64,000 nt of DNA, from assembly GCA_025618425.1 (NCBI GenBank), contig CM046832.1, positions 26,440,974-26,504,973 of the forward strand. Direction: 5' to 3'. The position numbers were made by a program, and so were the translations under genes. This stretch comes from Heliocidaris tuberculata (Eukaryota > Echinodermata > Echinoidea > Camarodonta > Echinometridae). Below, piece after piece: positions 1 to 12,189 of this stretch. Position 1 is the first letter of the stretch, and each line of letters begins with the position of its first letter. Under the pieces are notes generated by a model. The model was not told the DNA's origin. It was given only the letters and a program-made list of their open reading frames with translations, and did no database searches.

Positions 1-29
1 ACAGACGAGGGTCGAATATAACTGATGTG

Positions 30-537
30 ATTGGATCAAAGTAAGCTTGAAAACAACTAAAAATACCACGTAAGCGACAACAAAAATACAAAATTACCGT
101 AAAATAATTCTTTCCTTTGGCAAAAAGCAGTATGGGTATCCATAATATTTCATAGAAAAAAAGATGTTGGAGGATTGCGAGTGCACTTCATATCGAGATT
201 AGGCAGCCATATTTGACATTGTTCTGCTTAGCAAGACCGCAGATGGCAGCAGAGAGGAAAATAAATGTGGGCACTAGATCAGGTGATCGGCCACAACTGT
301 TCCTCTCTGCTGCCATCTGCGGTCTTGCTACGCAGAACAGTGTCAAATATGGCTGCCTAATCTCGATACGAAGTGCGCTCGTAATCCTCCACCATCTTTT
401 TTTCTTTGAGATATTATGGATACCCATACTATTTTTTGCCAAAGAAAAGAATTGTTTTACAGTAATTTTGTATTTTTGTAGTCGCTTATGTGGTATTTTT
501 GGTTGTTTTCAAGCTTACTTTTGGCATGATCCGATCA
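30..537. mobile_element. Foldback/MITE with long inverted arms
   Basis: The left arm (about 30-259) and right arm (about 300-537) are reverse complements at roughly 90%, separated by a loop of about 40 nt. There is no transposase. An ORF of 166 codons at 213-713 is a by-product of the arm sequence and is not called as a gene. Confidence 0.85.
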
Positions 538-605
538 TTGAAATAACACTGCACAGCACATATAAGCACCTGCACAGCACACAGCTACAGTGTTATTTCA
601 ATGAT
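534..605. repeat. 18-bp perfect inverted repeat with GCACAGCACA direct repeats in the loop
   Basis: atcattgaaataacactg (534-551) and its exact reverse complement (588-605) flank a 36-nt loop containing two copies of gcacagcaca. It abuts the right end of the 30-537 foldback. Confidence 0.85.
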
Positions 606-739
606 TGTCGTCGTCGTACCACGTCCACGGGCCGAGCCACGGCCGCAAGTTTGATTGGTAATTTTATTGGTATTCTCATTTATCAATATCATTTTCTTAC
701 GGAAAATAAGTGACATCATGATTCAAAAGTTGCAAAATT

Positions 740-870
740 AAATTTGTACAGGAAAATTTGACGGGGGCGATTTTTTTAGTTGCTCATAAAAAAAGTCGCC
801 CTCGTAATTTTTCTCACGGAGGCGATTCTGTACGCTACGGAGGCGAATCGCCCGTCGCCCCCGTGTATTT
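740..870. repeat. CpG-rich palindromic patch
   Basis: GGGGGCGA near 764 and TCGCCCCC near 856, with several GGCGA/TCGCC words between them, can pair as a compound hairpin. It may be a small MITE or element fragment; the ends are unclear. Confidence 0.4.
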
Positions 871-914
871 TGAGCGCTGCAATATTGGACCAAATGCCAT
901 ACAATAAAGAGGCC

Positions 915-1459
915 TTAAAGGGAAAGTCCACCCTGATATTAAGTTGGTTATAAAAGAAGCAGAAAAAATAAAGAAACTGATCAGTGCAGGTTTGAGCAAA
1001 ATCTGATAAGAAATAAGAAAGTTATAAATTTTGGCAGTTGTAATCAATCAAACACAAATTGGCAACTCCGTGACATATCTTGCGAGCTCCTCTCCCATTT
1101 GTGCAGTACGGAAAATCTCATAAATTTTAATTTTCTTAGTTTTTGATGGAGGAATTGATTTGTTTCATACAGGTTTTGTGTAAAACATATGAGCAATGAT
1201 TATATCTAAGCTGCATGTATGATTGAATATTCTATAGAGAAAATGGAAAATATTGATTTTGGGGGTACAGGGCAAATGGGAGAGCTCACAAGATACGTCA
1301 CAGAGTTGCCAATTTGTGTTTGATTGAATACAACTTAAAGAATTCATAACTTTCTCATTTCTTATATTTTGCTCAAACCTCCGCTGATCTATTTCTTTAA
1401 TTTTCTGCCTCTTTTAAAACCAACTTGTATTTATAACCAGGGTGGACTTTCCCTTTAAA
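915..1459. mobile_element. Foldback MITE, TTAAAGGGAAAGTCCACC termini
   Basis: Arms of about 220 bp (915-1135 and 1240-1459) are inverted copies at roughly 85%, with a central unmatched section. Both ends read TTAAAGGGAAAGTCCACCCT inward. Its layout resembles the element at 45403-45998. Confidence 0.85.
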
Positions 1460-1480
1460 AATTGCTTCCTAGTACTGAAC

Positions 1481-2299
1481 TAGAGTAGATGCTCCAGAGT
1501 GCGGCCTGTAGCCGGTGTGCAGCCGGTCTGTCGTTTGCATTGCAAAATCACTTTGAAATACATAATATACATAAAATCATCATAAATCACATATTACACA
1601 CAAAGGGTACATTACCATCTAGTCAAAGAAAAACAGCAGTGGCCATGAAAAAAGTATCCATAAATACCACATTTTTAGCAATACAAATGGCGTTCCCACT
1701 ACAAAAAATTGAAAATTTTGAAAATATGCTTTTCTTAAGCGTGTTGTTAAGGAAATAGGGTTTTGAAAAATTAGCTTAATTTTAAGAAATTTTCAAATGT
1801 AGATCGGGATTTTTCATGTGTCGCAAGCTCAAAAGTGTCCGATTACTAGTTGCAGTCGTTCAATATTCAGTGTGTGTGACACACCAGCGCACCGCAGTGA
1901 AAGCTTCGTGCGAATGGCGATGTCAGTGTCAGATATCGCTGCACCATTGTGCGGCCGGATCGCATGCAGGGAGCTCTGGCGTGGGACTCTGGCTCGGGCC
2001 GATGGGATTTTGCTCAGCTCGCTCACACATGATGAGCGCGCGAATTCTCCATTGAGTTGTACATGGGGCTGCAAAGTGCAAACCGGTGCAGATATGCTGC
2101 AAACCGGCTCCAAAATGGGGAAAATAAAAAAATAATATTACCATGGCAACTCTTTAATTTTTTCGGGATTATATTTTTGCCCAAACAGTTACATAATGAA
2201 CTTCCATTATTTGGGTAAAAAGGTGAAAATAATTCAGGAATAAAGAGTTCTAAAATTGGATTTTGTCTGAAGTGGCCGTACACCAGAGCATCTACTCTA
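1481..2299. mobile_element. Non-autonomous element with TAGAGTAGATGCTC inverted ends
   Basis: A 14-bp perfect inverted repeat (1481-1494 and 2286-2299) extends to about 26 bp with four mismatches. The 0.8 kb interior has a GC-rich core (1850-2060), with short overlapping ORFs on both strands and none convincing. No transposase is visible. Confidence 0.65.
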
Positions 2300-2331
2300 C
2301 ATGTACTTTAGTGCCTAAGTAATATGGGATG

Positions 2332-2649
2332 CGGGCTAACTCGGCACTAGGGCGAACTCGGCCTTGGCGGAAAATTGCCGCGGAGTGAGCCCAGAGAGTT
2401 AAAGTGATCGCGAACACTTGTGTTGAATTTCGCTTTTAATTACACATTTCAAAACACTTAAATTCAAATTATTTGATATCAGTTTGTAAAATGATTAGCA
2501 AAGAAGTAATGTTGACAATTTCAAGAAGTAAAATTATGCTAAACATGAAATTTAAGGCTAAAAAAGGGTACGGTGCGTAGCGTGGACTTCAACTCTTGAA
2601 ACCTAGTTAAAGCGCAGTGCCGAGTTCGCCCTAGTGCCGAGTTAGCCCG
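2332..2649. mobile_element. MITE with 31-bp perfect inverted ends
   Basis: 2332-2362 and 2619-2649 are exact reverse complements (CGGGCTAACTCGGCACTAGG and on). The interior of about 256 bp is AT-rich and non-coding. Confidence 0.85.
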
Positions 2650-3261
2650 ACCCCGTAATATGGCCCTATGTACATGTATGCAAAATGACAAAACAGTATA
2701 CGTTTATATTCAATGAAATCACTTTAGTCAATTCAAACTGACTCCTGTAAAAGATGAATTAATGTGAAAGGAAATAAATGGATTCATGACAAAATGACTG
2801 AAGAGAAGAGCTAGGAGAAATGTGTGCCACAACTATATCTTCAGTGCAATCATGAATTCTACACAGACTGTATTTCAGTTCTTTAATATCCGTACATATG
2901 GCACATATTGTATCAAAGTCATGTGTGTTCACCTATCAAAGAATTGATATAGAAATCAAAGAATGGGGGTTATTAAAAGTGTAGAAGTTTGAAGCAGTGT
3001 TTTGTGACTGAAATATTGGATTTAACAGTTAACCTTCATACATAATTTACCTCAGCAGAAGCCAGATAATTGGAGAAAACATTAGTGAAGGTATTGAGAA
3101 TAAATATTGGACAAACAAAGAAAATTATTGATTTTTGAGAGATAGAATCAAATGGAGAATCTCCCATTTGCAATTTCATCTTTAATACCCCTTCATGTGA
3201 CTGAATAATTTTCCATGTCTTCTGAGAAGATGTCTGTTCTTTTATTTTGTAATACAATTTA

Positions 3262-3612
3262 GGGACACCCAAAAAATCTGATGACCCTTTCTTTTGCTTG
3301 TCAGGAAATTTCTGACTATTGTGCCCTCTCTTTTACAAAATCCTGGATCCACCCCTTGAATTATGCTTATGCATTTTTGTGTGCATTGCTTTAGTAATAA
3401 ACAGGAATCATACTACTATCATAACAATTTTGTTTTGTTTAAGTTAATTGCCCTATGATAGTATGATTCCTGTTTATTACTAAAGCAATGCACACAAAAA
3501 TGCATAAGCATAATTCAAGGGGTGGATCCAGGATTTTGTAAAAGAGAGGGCACAATAGTCAGAAATTTCCTGACAAGCAAAAGAAAGGGTCATCAGATTT
3601 TTTGGGTGTCCC
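3262..3612. repeat. Near-perfect hairpin with arms of about 158 bp and a 32-nt loop
   Basis: 3262-3422 and 3455-3612 are reverse complements. The only difference I found is one 3-base insertion (catactactatcat against catactatcat). There is no coding sequence. It may be a foldback element, a very recent inverted duplication, or an assembly artefact. It is followed by a long G-run (about 3653-3675) and a C-run (3780-3793). Confidence 0.9.
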
Positions 3613-4967
3613 TATACTCCCCTGAATTCTTTGTGTCAAGCCAAAAATAAGCGGGGGGGGGGGGGGGGGGGGGGGTCATCAGCTCAAAAGGGAGACACAA
3701 ACTTAGAGTTGTGTACTTAAGGTATTTTATGGTATGCCACTTGGGTTTCAAAAGGGGGGGATGCTGGCTGGATGTCCTCACCCCCCCCCCCCCTCTTAAT
3801 CTGCCACTGGCATATATTCCTTTCTTGTATACAAGTTTTTATCATGAATATGAACATGAATATTTCCTCCAAATTCCAGCCTTTGGTGAATTTGAAAGTG
3901 GGCTATTTCAGGCTTGTCATGTGATACCAGAGCTGATTACTTGTGATGATCTGAAGTGATATAGCTCCATCATTTGGTGACAATTTGCCATGTCCTGAAG
4001 AAAAAATGAGACTCATCAATTGCCAAGAGGCCACTACTCTTGGGCTGCAATGCAGCTCTCAAACTTGAAAAAAAATTGAAAGTAGTACTTAGTAATTGAA
4101 AGCCTCTTTATTTGCCTTAGCTGTGATGCTCCCCTGACTAGCCAGAATGGCTTGACCCTGGAAGTGATGAATTTGACACCTTCTGTATGGCTAGAGTGCC
4201 CAAGTCTGCGCACATGCGTAACTACTCTATTCTGATAAAACAAAACATGCAACGAACATAAACTTTTCATCTTTATTATAGCGATACATATTCATGCACC
4301 AAAAAACGAAGTCAAAATATTTTTAAAAGATCTTATTTCATTAATTATATTCACAAGCTGTGAAACGCTGTCTGTCTTGTCAAAAATCCCGAACTGTGTA
4401 AACTGAGTAAGTGCACAGAGATGGGCACCATTGTTTTTTCAATGACAAATATGACGCGGTCGCCTATTCATGTGAAAATGGCATCGTTCTTGCTCTGATT
4501 TTGATGAGATTGTTTTTGCACACTTTCTTCAGAGTATCAGGAATAGTAGAAGATTAGGCATTAAAGGAATATTGAAGAAATTCTTGTTCAATTTCTTAGG
4601 TGCACAGACATAGGGCTCCCTATCGTACATTTATTAACATAGCTTGTAATGAAAACTTGAGGGAATGATAAAACATGTTTACACCTGAACATATTGATTA
4701 TAAGATGAGAAAGGAATATGAATTTAAGGAATATGAATTCAAGGAATATGAATTCAAGGAATATGAATTATAGGCATAGCCCCAGTTGGTTTGTATTCAG
4801 CGGTTGAAACTTTTACTTTAATAATAGATTACATCTGTAAATTTGGAAGCTCTTGAACTACTGTAAATTGAAATAATCAAGAAAGAAAAAAAAATAATAT
4901 TAAAGATTATTCCACATGATTACCAAATATTACCTTTGTCTTTTGTGAAGTACACAAGGTATTGATA
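3613..4967. other. Non-coding stretch; homopolymers and a 15-bp tandem repeat
   Basis: No gene is seen. It contains the G and C homopolymers noted above and, at 4711-4770, four tandem copies of aaggaatatgaattc-like 15-mers. The rest is unremarkable AT-rich sequence. Confidence 0.6.
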
Positions 4968-5383
4968 TTAACCCTTTTGAGACAATTGACCACATTTTGT
5001 GGTTTGACTCAATATCTTTTGATATAGAGCTCTAAAAAATATACAAGATGCATGAGTAGAACGAGCAAAAATTTCTGCATAAACTACATCCATTTTTGTT
5101 GCATGACCATATTGCGTTTGATGCCAGGAATTTTAAAAAGGAGAAAAAGCTTTAAAATCCTTAAACTGGCAACACATAGAGAGGTTCAAAATCTTTGTTT
5201 TTTATCAAAATTGGCAATTATTTTAACTTTTCAACAACATTTGTAAGCGTGTATATTGTTTTCAAAGACATTACACCTTATCAGAAACCTATAGCACTAA
5301 AAGAAAAATATTACTGTTGCCAATTTGAAGAACAAAATGTGATCAATTTAGCCCTTGAATAATTCCTGTCATGAAAGGGTTAA
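4968..5383. mobile_element. TTAA-bounded MITE, piggyBac-like ends
   Basis: It begins TTAACCCTTTTGAG and ends CATGAAAGGGTTAA. CCCTTT next to TTAA at both ends suggests piggyBac-type target duplication. Inner similarity is weak (tgaccacattttgtgg against aaaatgtgatcaattta). No transposase. Confidence 0.5.
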
Positions 5384-6756
5384 GCAACTTTTTCCCTTGT
5401 ATTAGGTAGATTGCTAGACTAGAAAGCCTCTACTGTCTACAATCCAGAGTCGGTTCTCAGTTGTACATGCCAACCTTTTATACTATTAATAATTAATTAT
5501 GCTTTGAAATTGACATTTCTTAAGGGGGGGGGAATGGGATGAAGTTGCATTTTCCAACCTAAATACTAGTGCTGCATTTTTTTTGCCAGGAGTCATGATA
5601 TTAGCTTAACAAATTGTACAGGTTTACAGATACCTGTCTCTGGTTTCAAGTTTACTGCAACTCAATAACTTATTGAACAGAAATGAATTTAATATTTTAA
5701 TTGATTTCATGATCATTAACACTTTAATAAAGGGAACCACCGCTCGTTGTCCATGTATGTTCACTTTCATTCGCTTGCCCCTATTGCAAGGCTGTGCATA
5801 ACAACAATCTTGGAGCAGCGAACAAAATTGCAGTCGAGGGTGGGGTAGTTTGTCAGTTGGGTTGTTCAATTCGTCTTTCTTTGGTCGAATGCGTATCATT
5901 GCAATTGCGTGCTCATTTACCAAAGATGTGCGGAGATTCCTGAATATTTCCCAAGCTGGGCCAAGCTCCAAATCACCACGATTGGCGACTTTTCAGTCCA
6001 TTTAATATAATTTGAATTATTTGGGTACTTATATGTATACTTGATTATATTACTCCTCTCTTTCTATGCTACAGTGTAATATCAAGGTACATGTTAATGA
6101 AACTGAGAGCAGGAATTACGTCGACTACTCACTGCTACTAGTCATCCTTGCTTTGATTAATCCTTTTTCTTTGGATGTAGTTTTTCATACAGCACCTGTC
6201 CAAGTCTAACCTTATATGATGCTATTATCAATGATTATGTGTCAGCTAGATCGTAATTAAAATCATCCTCCTTTCCACTTTCAGAGTCTGCATTTATTTG
6301 TCTGCATAGTTGAGTGCATACTAGAACTTACCCTTCCCTGAATGTTTATTACACTTGTACTTTACAAACTTGCACATAACTACATGTATGTACACTGTGG
6401 TGGTTTCAAGGTCATGGATTTGGTGAAAATATGTGTAGGTCAAGGTTGTCTGTCTGGCCAGATAAATCTATTTATTCATTTTTTTTTGGAATTATTTTTG
6501 AGATGTACATGTATAAACATGGATGGAACCTTCTCTGCACAATATGTGGTATTCACAGTTAAGTGAATTAATAAGTGGCATCTATTAAATTCCTTTAAAA
6601 AAAATTGAAAATAGAAATGATTTGATGAAAATGCAGGCATTTCAGAGTGAACTGTTCAAGGGATGTGATCTAATCTCACAGTATAATATACCATTTTCTC
6701 ACTTTTCTGAAGGCTTGAGGAAAGCTCATTTATTTTTGGGAGTTCAATGCAGACCT
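5384..6756. other. Non-coding stretch with a CpG-richer patch at 5715-5990
   Basis: No recognisable exon. The patch at 5715-5990 has more CpG than its surroundings and could be a promoter or 5' exon area for XPOT or a minus-strand transcript. An open frame on the minus strand (5624-5971) resembles no family I know. Confidence 0.3.
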
Positions 6757-6913
6757 GGGCCCCGTTGCATAAAAGTTACTATTATGGTAACTTTGCCATC
6801 AATGGTAACTACCATGGTAACAATGCTCAACAGCCAATCAAAATCAAGGTTTCTGTGGAAGTTACCATAAATGACAAAGTTACCATAATTGTAACTTTTA
6901 TGCAACGGGGCCC
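6757..6913. mobile_element. GGGCCC-ended MITE (157 bp)
   Basis: The ends GGGCCCCGTTGCATAAAAGT and ACTTTTATGCAACGGGGCCC are inverted, and the interior is filled with inverted GGTAACTTT/AAAGTTACC words plus a central AGCCAATCA. It shares end pattern and centre with 30957-31088, 31570-31717 and 36621-36769. Confidence 0.85.
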
Positions 6914-6972
6914 TGATTTGTAAAGTAGCTCATTGGCTTCATAGTACTAGATTAGGAGTGCTCGCATCTACT

Positions 6973-7361
6973 TTAAAGATGAAGTTGAGTTCTGGTCATG
7001 CGATTACAATGTGGAAGTAACTGTTTCAGAGCAATTGGGAATGGTTTATCATTTCTACATAAGAATTGGTGTATACTTATTACTGTCAGGTTTGGGAATC
7101 AACAAATTGATAAGAAATTGACCCTGAAAAGTACTCGGACAGCACCAGAAATGGGTACATATGGGACTGCGCACACATGTGGCATGAATGTTTGGCCCGA
7201 ACACTTCAGCTTTTTCTCGTCATATTACGAATATGAGGGCATTTGAAGAGCAGTCCTTTTCAGGGGGCATTTCTACTACGATGTTCTTCCAAACTGATGT
7301 AAAAGGAATGAGAAAGCTCACAAATTATTTTTCACCTTTTTCAGAACTCAACCTTACTTTA
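6973..7361 (+). mobile_element. 370-390 bp dispersed MITE family, plus-orientation copy
   Basis: It starts TTAAAGATGAAGTTGAGTTC and ends with an inverted cagaactcaacctt. Shared interior landmarks are ctggtcatgcgattac, tgggactgcgcacacatgtg, aacacttcagc and gggcatttgaagagc. Orientation is arbitrary, defined by this landmark order. Related copies lie at 7700-8005, 17728-18103, 22241-22490, 47481-49386 (split), 56369-56755 and 57713-58068. Confidence 0.8.
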
Positions 7362-7699
7362 TGAAAGTTCAAGCCAAGTCGAAGGGAAATACACTGTCTG
7401 CTCATAAACCTTGATGTAACCTACTTTTATCTTGATGAGAATTGATCAGTGGTCATTGAGAGTGACCATATTCCAACCAAGTTTAGTAATTCACCTGTTT
7501 CTCCTTGTTCCTAATACTGACACACTGGGAGCAGGAGGTGATGCTTGTAAGTGTTGGGGCACCTCGATTACTGCCTGGTCATTGACCACTAGCTATGGTG
7601 TAGATGATCAACTAATTTTTAGACGATAATAACAGTTTAAGAATAAGTCAAGTTATTTTAAAGGTGAAAAATGATATGTAAGTGCTCTTAGTTATTCCA

Positions 7700-8005
7700 A
7701 TGTGGGAGTTTATCATAAGTAGAACTGTCATATGAAAGGGATTGCTCTTATAATGCCCTCATATTCAAATTTCAAAACATAGAAAAAAATCTGGACCGAA
7801 TTTTTATATTGCATGAGTGTGAAGTCCCATATATATGCATTTGCTTTCCAATGCAATGCTTTTCACTGAACATGTGATTTTGAGGAATATTGAGTCAATT
7901 TTTAACATTTAATGCTTCAAAATCTTCACAAGATACAATTATTCTTTAGACATACATGTACATGTAATCAACCTTTCCCAAGACATTTCCTTTCACAATG
8001 ACCAG
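7700..8005 (-). mobile_element. Degenerate copy of the 370-bp MITE family
   Basis: Reverse orientation. gaaagggattgctctt, tgccctcatattcaaa, ttgagtcaattttta and aatcaacctttcccaa follow the order of the minus-strand family members, but divergence is high and the ends are lost. Confidence 0.6.
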
Positions 8006-8089
8006 TATTCGTCTGTGATAATAATAAATGGTAACAGTTGGATTTATAAGGCGACTTTTCCCTAGGAATCAATTAGCTGACTATTACTG

Positions 8090-8280
8090 TGTCACCAGGA
8101 ATTTAGCAAGCTTCAATCGTTACCTGCTGAAGCATTCAAGGAATTCTTCCAACCAGGTACCCACTGTGGCAGATGTAGATAAATATCATGTCAAAGGATG
8201 TTTGTACCATTGCATAGATTTGAACCCTATATCATGCGGTCTAAAATCCAGGGACTTATCCACTAGACCACGACACTTCT
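8090..8280 (-). mobile_element. tRNA-derived SINE, minus strand
   Basis: On the minus strand the head reads GTCGTGGTCTAGTGGATAAG (A-box-like), then GGGTTCAAATC (B-box-like), between about 8210 and 8280. It lacks a tRNA's complete paired acceptor stem, so it is a SINE head and not a tRNA gene. The body end is approximate. Same head type as 20690-20925. Confidence 0.6.
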
Positions 8281-9769
8281 ACATCTTTATATCACTGAAG
8301 GGTAGGGGATGGGTTAGGGGAATAGAAAACAATTAATTTTTAAGCACACACAGAGTTCAATTGTTATTTAACTTTTTGTCAGCATTAATCGCAGAATTTC
8401 TGATTAATATCATTAGTCTGTGATTTATTTCTTCAAAATTCTTTGCATAGTTCAATCAAATTTGGATTTTGAAGACATCAAATTCAATCATTCTATTAAT
8501 TAAGCATTAAGATCTGTCATCAATGAGATGCTTCACTGGTATTCTGGGGGAAAAAAGCATGGGTATGGTGGAAACCTGTCTGAGTGAATTTTAACCTGGC
8601 CATTGAGCAATGATTTGTGCTTCATAGTGAGTAGGAACATAACCAAGCTGTGGTGATATCTTGATCTTCTTCAGTGTTTGAAACTTGATTAAAAAAATGC
8701 AGTGTGCTGCACAGTTTAGCATACATTATGTGTGAATATGACCAAGGTGAGGCAATACATGTATCAGCCCAGACTAGGCATGGCCCAGACTCTGACTGAA
8801 CCCAAGGTATTGTGCTACATGTATGTAGCAAGTATGAACATGGCCAAGGTGAGATGATGTCAGGCTCTGTCTGAAGCCGACTGCTAATCGCCCACTTCCT
8901 GTGTCCTCCAAGGGGGCAGGCTTCTCCCTCACTCAAAGCTTGTCATCCCAGCAAGCTCGTCATCCCAAGAGCCACAAGAACACTTGGCTTGCGCAGAGCA
9001 AAGTTTCCAACTATCTAGTCACATTCTTGGCATGTGTTAATTGTTGTTTCTCGGGATGAAACAACTTCATGCGTTGACAAATTGAAGATGGACCAGTAAA
9101 GGTAGCATAAGCTACATTCTTCCACATGGGCTTCTCCTTCCCCTCCCCAAGGTTTCTGTCCTTAGTATGATACCTGTTACGAACAGCTTACATGTTGTGA
9201 TACTAATCATGCCAAATGTAGACCAAGAGTGGTATTCTTTTTGTCTGGCTTGATTTAAAATGTGTTTGTGGAACATTAACAAAATACTCTCATCTCTTTC
9301 TATTTGAATACAAGTGTCATTATAATGTAATGGCTTCTTATTGATTATACTGCTAAGTGACATTTAGTACACAGTACTATAAAGTTTCCAGAATAGAAAT
9401 AGAATAAATTAACTACAGGTAAAAAAGGATTTTCAAATGTTTGTCTTTCATTTTTAGAGGTACATGAACATGTACACCAAAGTTGTATGTCAGAAGATAG
9501 TCTACAGAGGAGGGTTGGGTTAGGAAGAGAACAGAAATCTAAATGTCGGTGCAATATGTCTTCATCATGTAGAGTTGTATCACAGTGACAGTTACGTCAG
9601 TCATCAACTTTGTGACAGTCGTGTAATGACAAATACATGTATGTGCTCTACCGCAGAGGCGTCCTGTGAATCGTGACATGTCTGCTATCAACATTTATCT
9701 TCTTTCTTTAGAAAAGTAAAGTTCATTCATAGAAAAAACAAAACAGAGAGAGAGAGAAAAAAAGAAAGA
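8281..9769. other. Non-coding stretch, nothing recognised
   Basis: Apparent open frames of up to about 100 codons lack codon bias or family resemblance. No inverted-repeat element or RNA gene was seen. Confidence 0.5.
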
Positions 9770-10883
9770 AAGTAAAGTTAGTCATTGTTGCATGTGCTAG
9801 CAAGATGTCTAATGGAAAAGTTACCAGAGCAAGAGAAAGAGAAGGAACTGGAGAGAGGGGAGATAGAGAAAGAAGAGAGAGAGAGAGAGAGATAAAAGAA
9901 AGTAAAGTTAGTCATTGTTGCATGTGCTAGCAAGATGTCTAATGGAAAAGGTAACAGAGCAAGAGAAGGAGAAGGAACCGGAGAGAGGGGGAGATAGAGA
10001 AAGAAGAGAGAGAGAGAGAGATAAAAAAGAGTAAAGTTAGTCATTGTTGCATGTGCTAGCAAGATGTCTAATGGAAAAGGTAACAGAGCAAGAGAAGGAG
10101 AAGGAACCGGAGAGAGGGGGAGATAGAGAAAGAAGAGAGAGAGAGAGAGAGATAAAAAAGAGTAAAGTTAGTCATTGTTGCATGTGCTAGCAAGATGTCT
10201 AATGGAAAAGGTAACAGAGCAAGAGAAGGAGAAGGAACCGGAGAGAGGGGGAGATAGAGAAAGAGAGAGAGAGAGAGAGAGAGATAAAAAAGAGTAAAGT
10301 TAGTCATTGTTGCATGTGCTAGCAAGATGTCTAATGGAAAAGGTAGAGAAAGAAGAGAGAGAGAGAGAGAGATAAAAAGAGTAAAGTTAGTCATTGTTGC
10401 ATGTGCTAGCAAGATGTCTAATGGAAAAGGTAAAAGAGCAAGATAAAGAGAAGGAACTGGAGAGAGGGGAGATAGAGAAAGAAGAGAGAGAGAGAGAGAT
10501 AAAAAAAATAAAGTAAAATTAGTCATTGTTGCATGTGCAAGCAAGATGTCTAATGGAAAAGGTAACGAAGCAAGTGAAAGAGAAGGAACTGGAGAGAGGG
10601 GAGATAGAGAGAGAGAGAGAGATAAAAAAAAAAGTAAAATTAGTCATTGTTGCATGTGCAAGCAAGATGTCTAATGGAAAAGGTATCGAAGCAAGTGAAA
10701 GAGAAGGAACTGGAGAGAGGGGGAGATAGAGAAAGAAAAGAGAGAGATAAGAAAAGAAAGTAAAGTTAGTCATTGTTGCATGTGCTATTAAGATGTCTAA
10801 TGGAAAAGGTAACAGAGCAAGAGAGAGAGAAGGAACTGGAGAGAGGGGAAGATAGAGAAAGAAGAGAGAGAGAGTGAAGGGGG
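9770..10883. repeat. Minisatellite, nine copies of a unit of about 130 bp
   Basis: The word gtcattgttgcatgtgc recurs at 9781, 9911, 10040, 10171, 10303, 10390, 10522, 10643 and 10769, with spacings of 130, 129, 131, 132, 87, 132, 121 and 126. Each unit has a unique-looking part ending gatgtctaatggaaaag and a GA-rich tail with a (GA)n run. The fifth unit is internally deleted. Long minus-strand open frames here (about 94-158 codons) are low-complexity products of the repeat. It lies 1.3-2.4 kb upstream of the XPOT ATG exon. Confidence 0.95.
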
Positions 10884-12189
10884 GGGGGGGAGAGGGATAT
10901 CAGTAAAGAGGGATATCAAATTATTCATGTTTTGATACTTAATTGTTTGGTACAATTAATTACAGCTGTGTCCTTATGAAATATGTTGAAAGAAATTCTG
11001 TAATTGTTGGTGGCCGGTTTGGGGGAATTAAGTATGATTATGATTTCAATCAAACATTTCCAGTTTGCCAACTTGTCAAGCATTGATACTACATGTACAT
11101 GGCAAATTTACGTACACATTAGATTGTAAAGTAAATTAGAAATACACTTTGTAGTTGTTTTTTTCTGTTGGTGTATCCCAATCAATTATTTGTGATACTT
11201 AACGTCAGATAAGGGTGTCATAAAAAATATGTTACCACTCATGTGGGTTTTTAAAAATCAAATTATATCTGTTCTCTTCTTTGTTCATGTATATTGCACA
11301 GCTGATCTGTAACAGTAATATTTAGAGTTACAGCAAGTTCTGTCATCAGAATCTAGATTTTTCTAAAAAGTCATTGATTTTGTCAATCTTGTCACATCTT
11401 TTCTGGTAGTGTTGATGATGTTTATAATAATAATGATGTTGCCAGCCAGGTACTCTGTGTATTGGCAATCTAGGCAAAAGATACTGTACATGTACTTCTT
11501 GTGCCCCCCACATGTGGTGTTAGGAATTCCCTATTCATTCAGTTCCCATGTCCATGAAAAAATGTCTAGTCAAAGTCAATTGATGAAGTTGTCATTTGAA
11601 GTTTTTTTTTTTTCCTCATTCACATTGTGATGTACAAATATAAAATCACATATCCCAAGAACACATCAGTCCTCATTACATTTATTTACAAAATCACAGA
11701 ATCTCCTTGAAGTGGTTGCCAAGAAATAGGGTTGCACTGATGTCAAGTTTGCTTCTTTGTATCAGCTTCAAGGGCGCCTACAAGTTCATTATTTTCTTTA
11801 TTCTTTCTTAATCTTCTCATGGGTCATTCCATAAAGTAATACATTTTTTGTTCATCCAATCCCTGTAGTATCTGAGGAGGGGATGCTACGCTTTGCGTTG
11901 CCCTTGTTGATCTTGGCGTGCTCCTTTTTTTAGCATTTGAAAATAAAACTAGGACATTTTATCTAGGCCCCCTGACCCTGTATTTGAACAAAATTCCGTA
12001 GTTTACCATGAATGTTCAAATGGATAGTCCCCTTGTCCTAATGGTGAGAAAACAAATGTCATGAAAATCAATATTTGGGTAGTTGAATAGCTACATGTAT
12101 GGGAAAGCATTGCTGAAATGCGCCTTTTTTGTGTGTATCACCTCCTTTTCAAATAACTCACCTGTGACTCAATATCTCTTCTTATACAG
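10884..12189. other. Non-coding, upstream of the XPOT ATG exon
   Basis: Probably part of a 5' intron, judging from the acceptor at 12189. No element, promoter or RNA gene was recognised. Confidence 0.4.

Noticed and set aside
213..713. Open frame of 166 codons on the plus strand
   Set aside because: Lies across the arm, loop and right end of a foldback element; no codon bias or family resemblance.
5624..5971. Minus-strand frame of 115 codons
   Set aside because: No recognisable domain, starts without a clear ATG context, and no splice partners found.
10068..10544. Minus-strand open frame of 158 codons
   Set aside because: Repeating Ser/Leu-rich translation of the 130-bp minisatellite; no independent coding signal.
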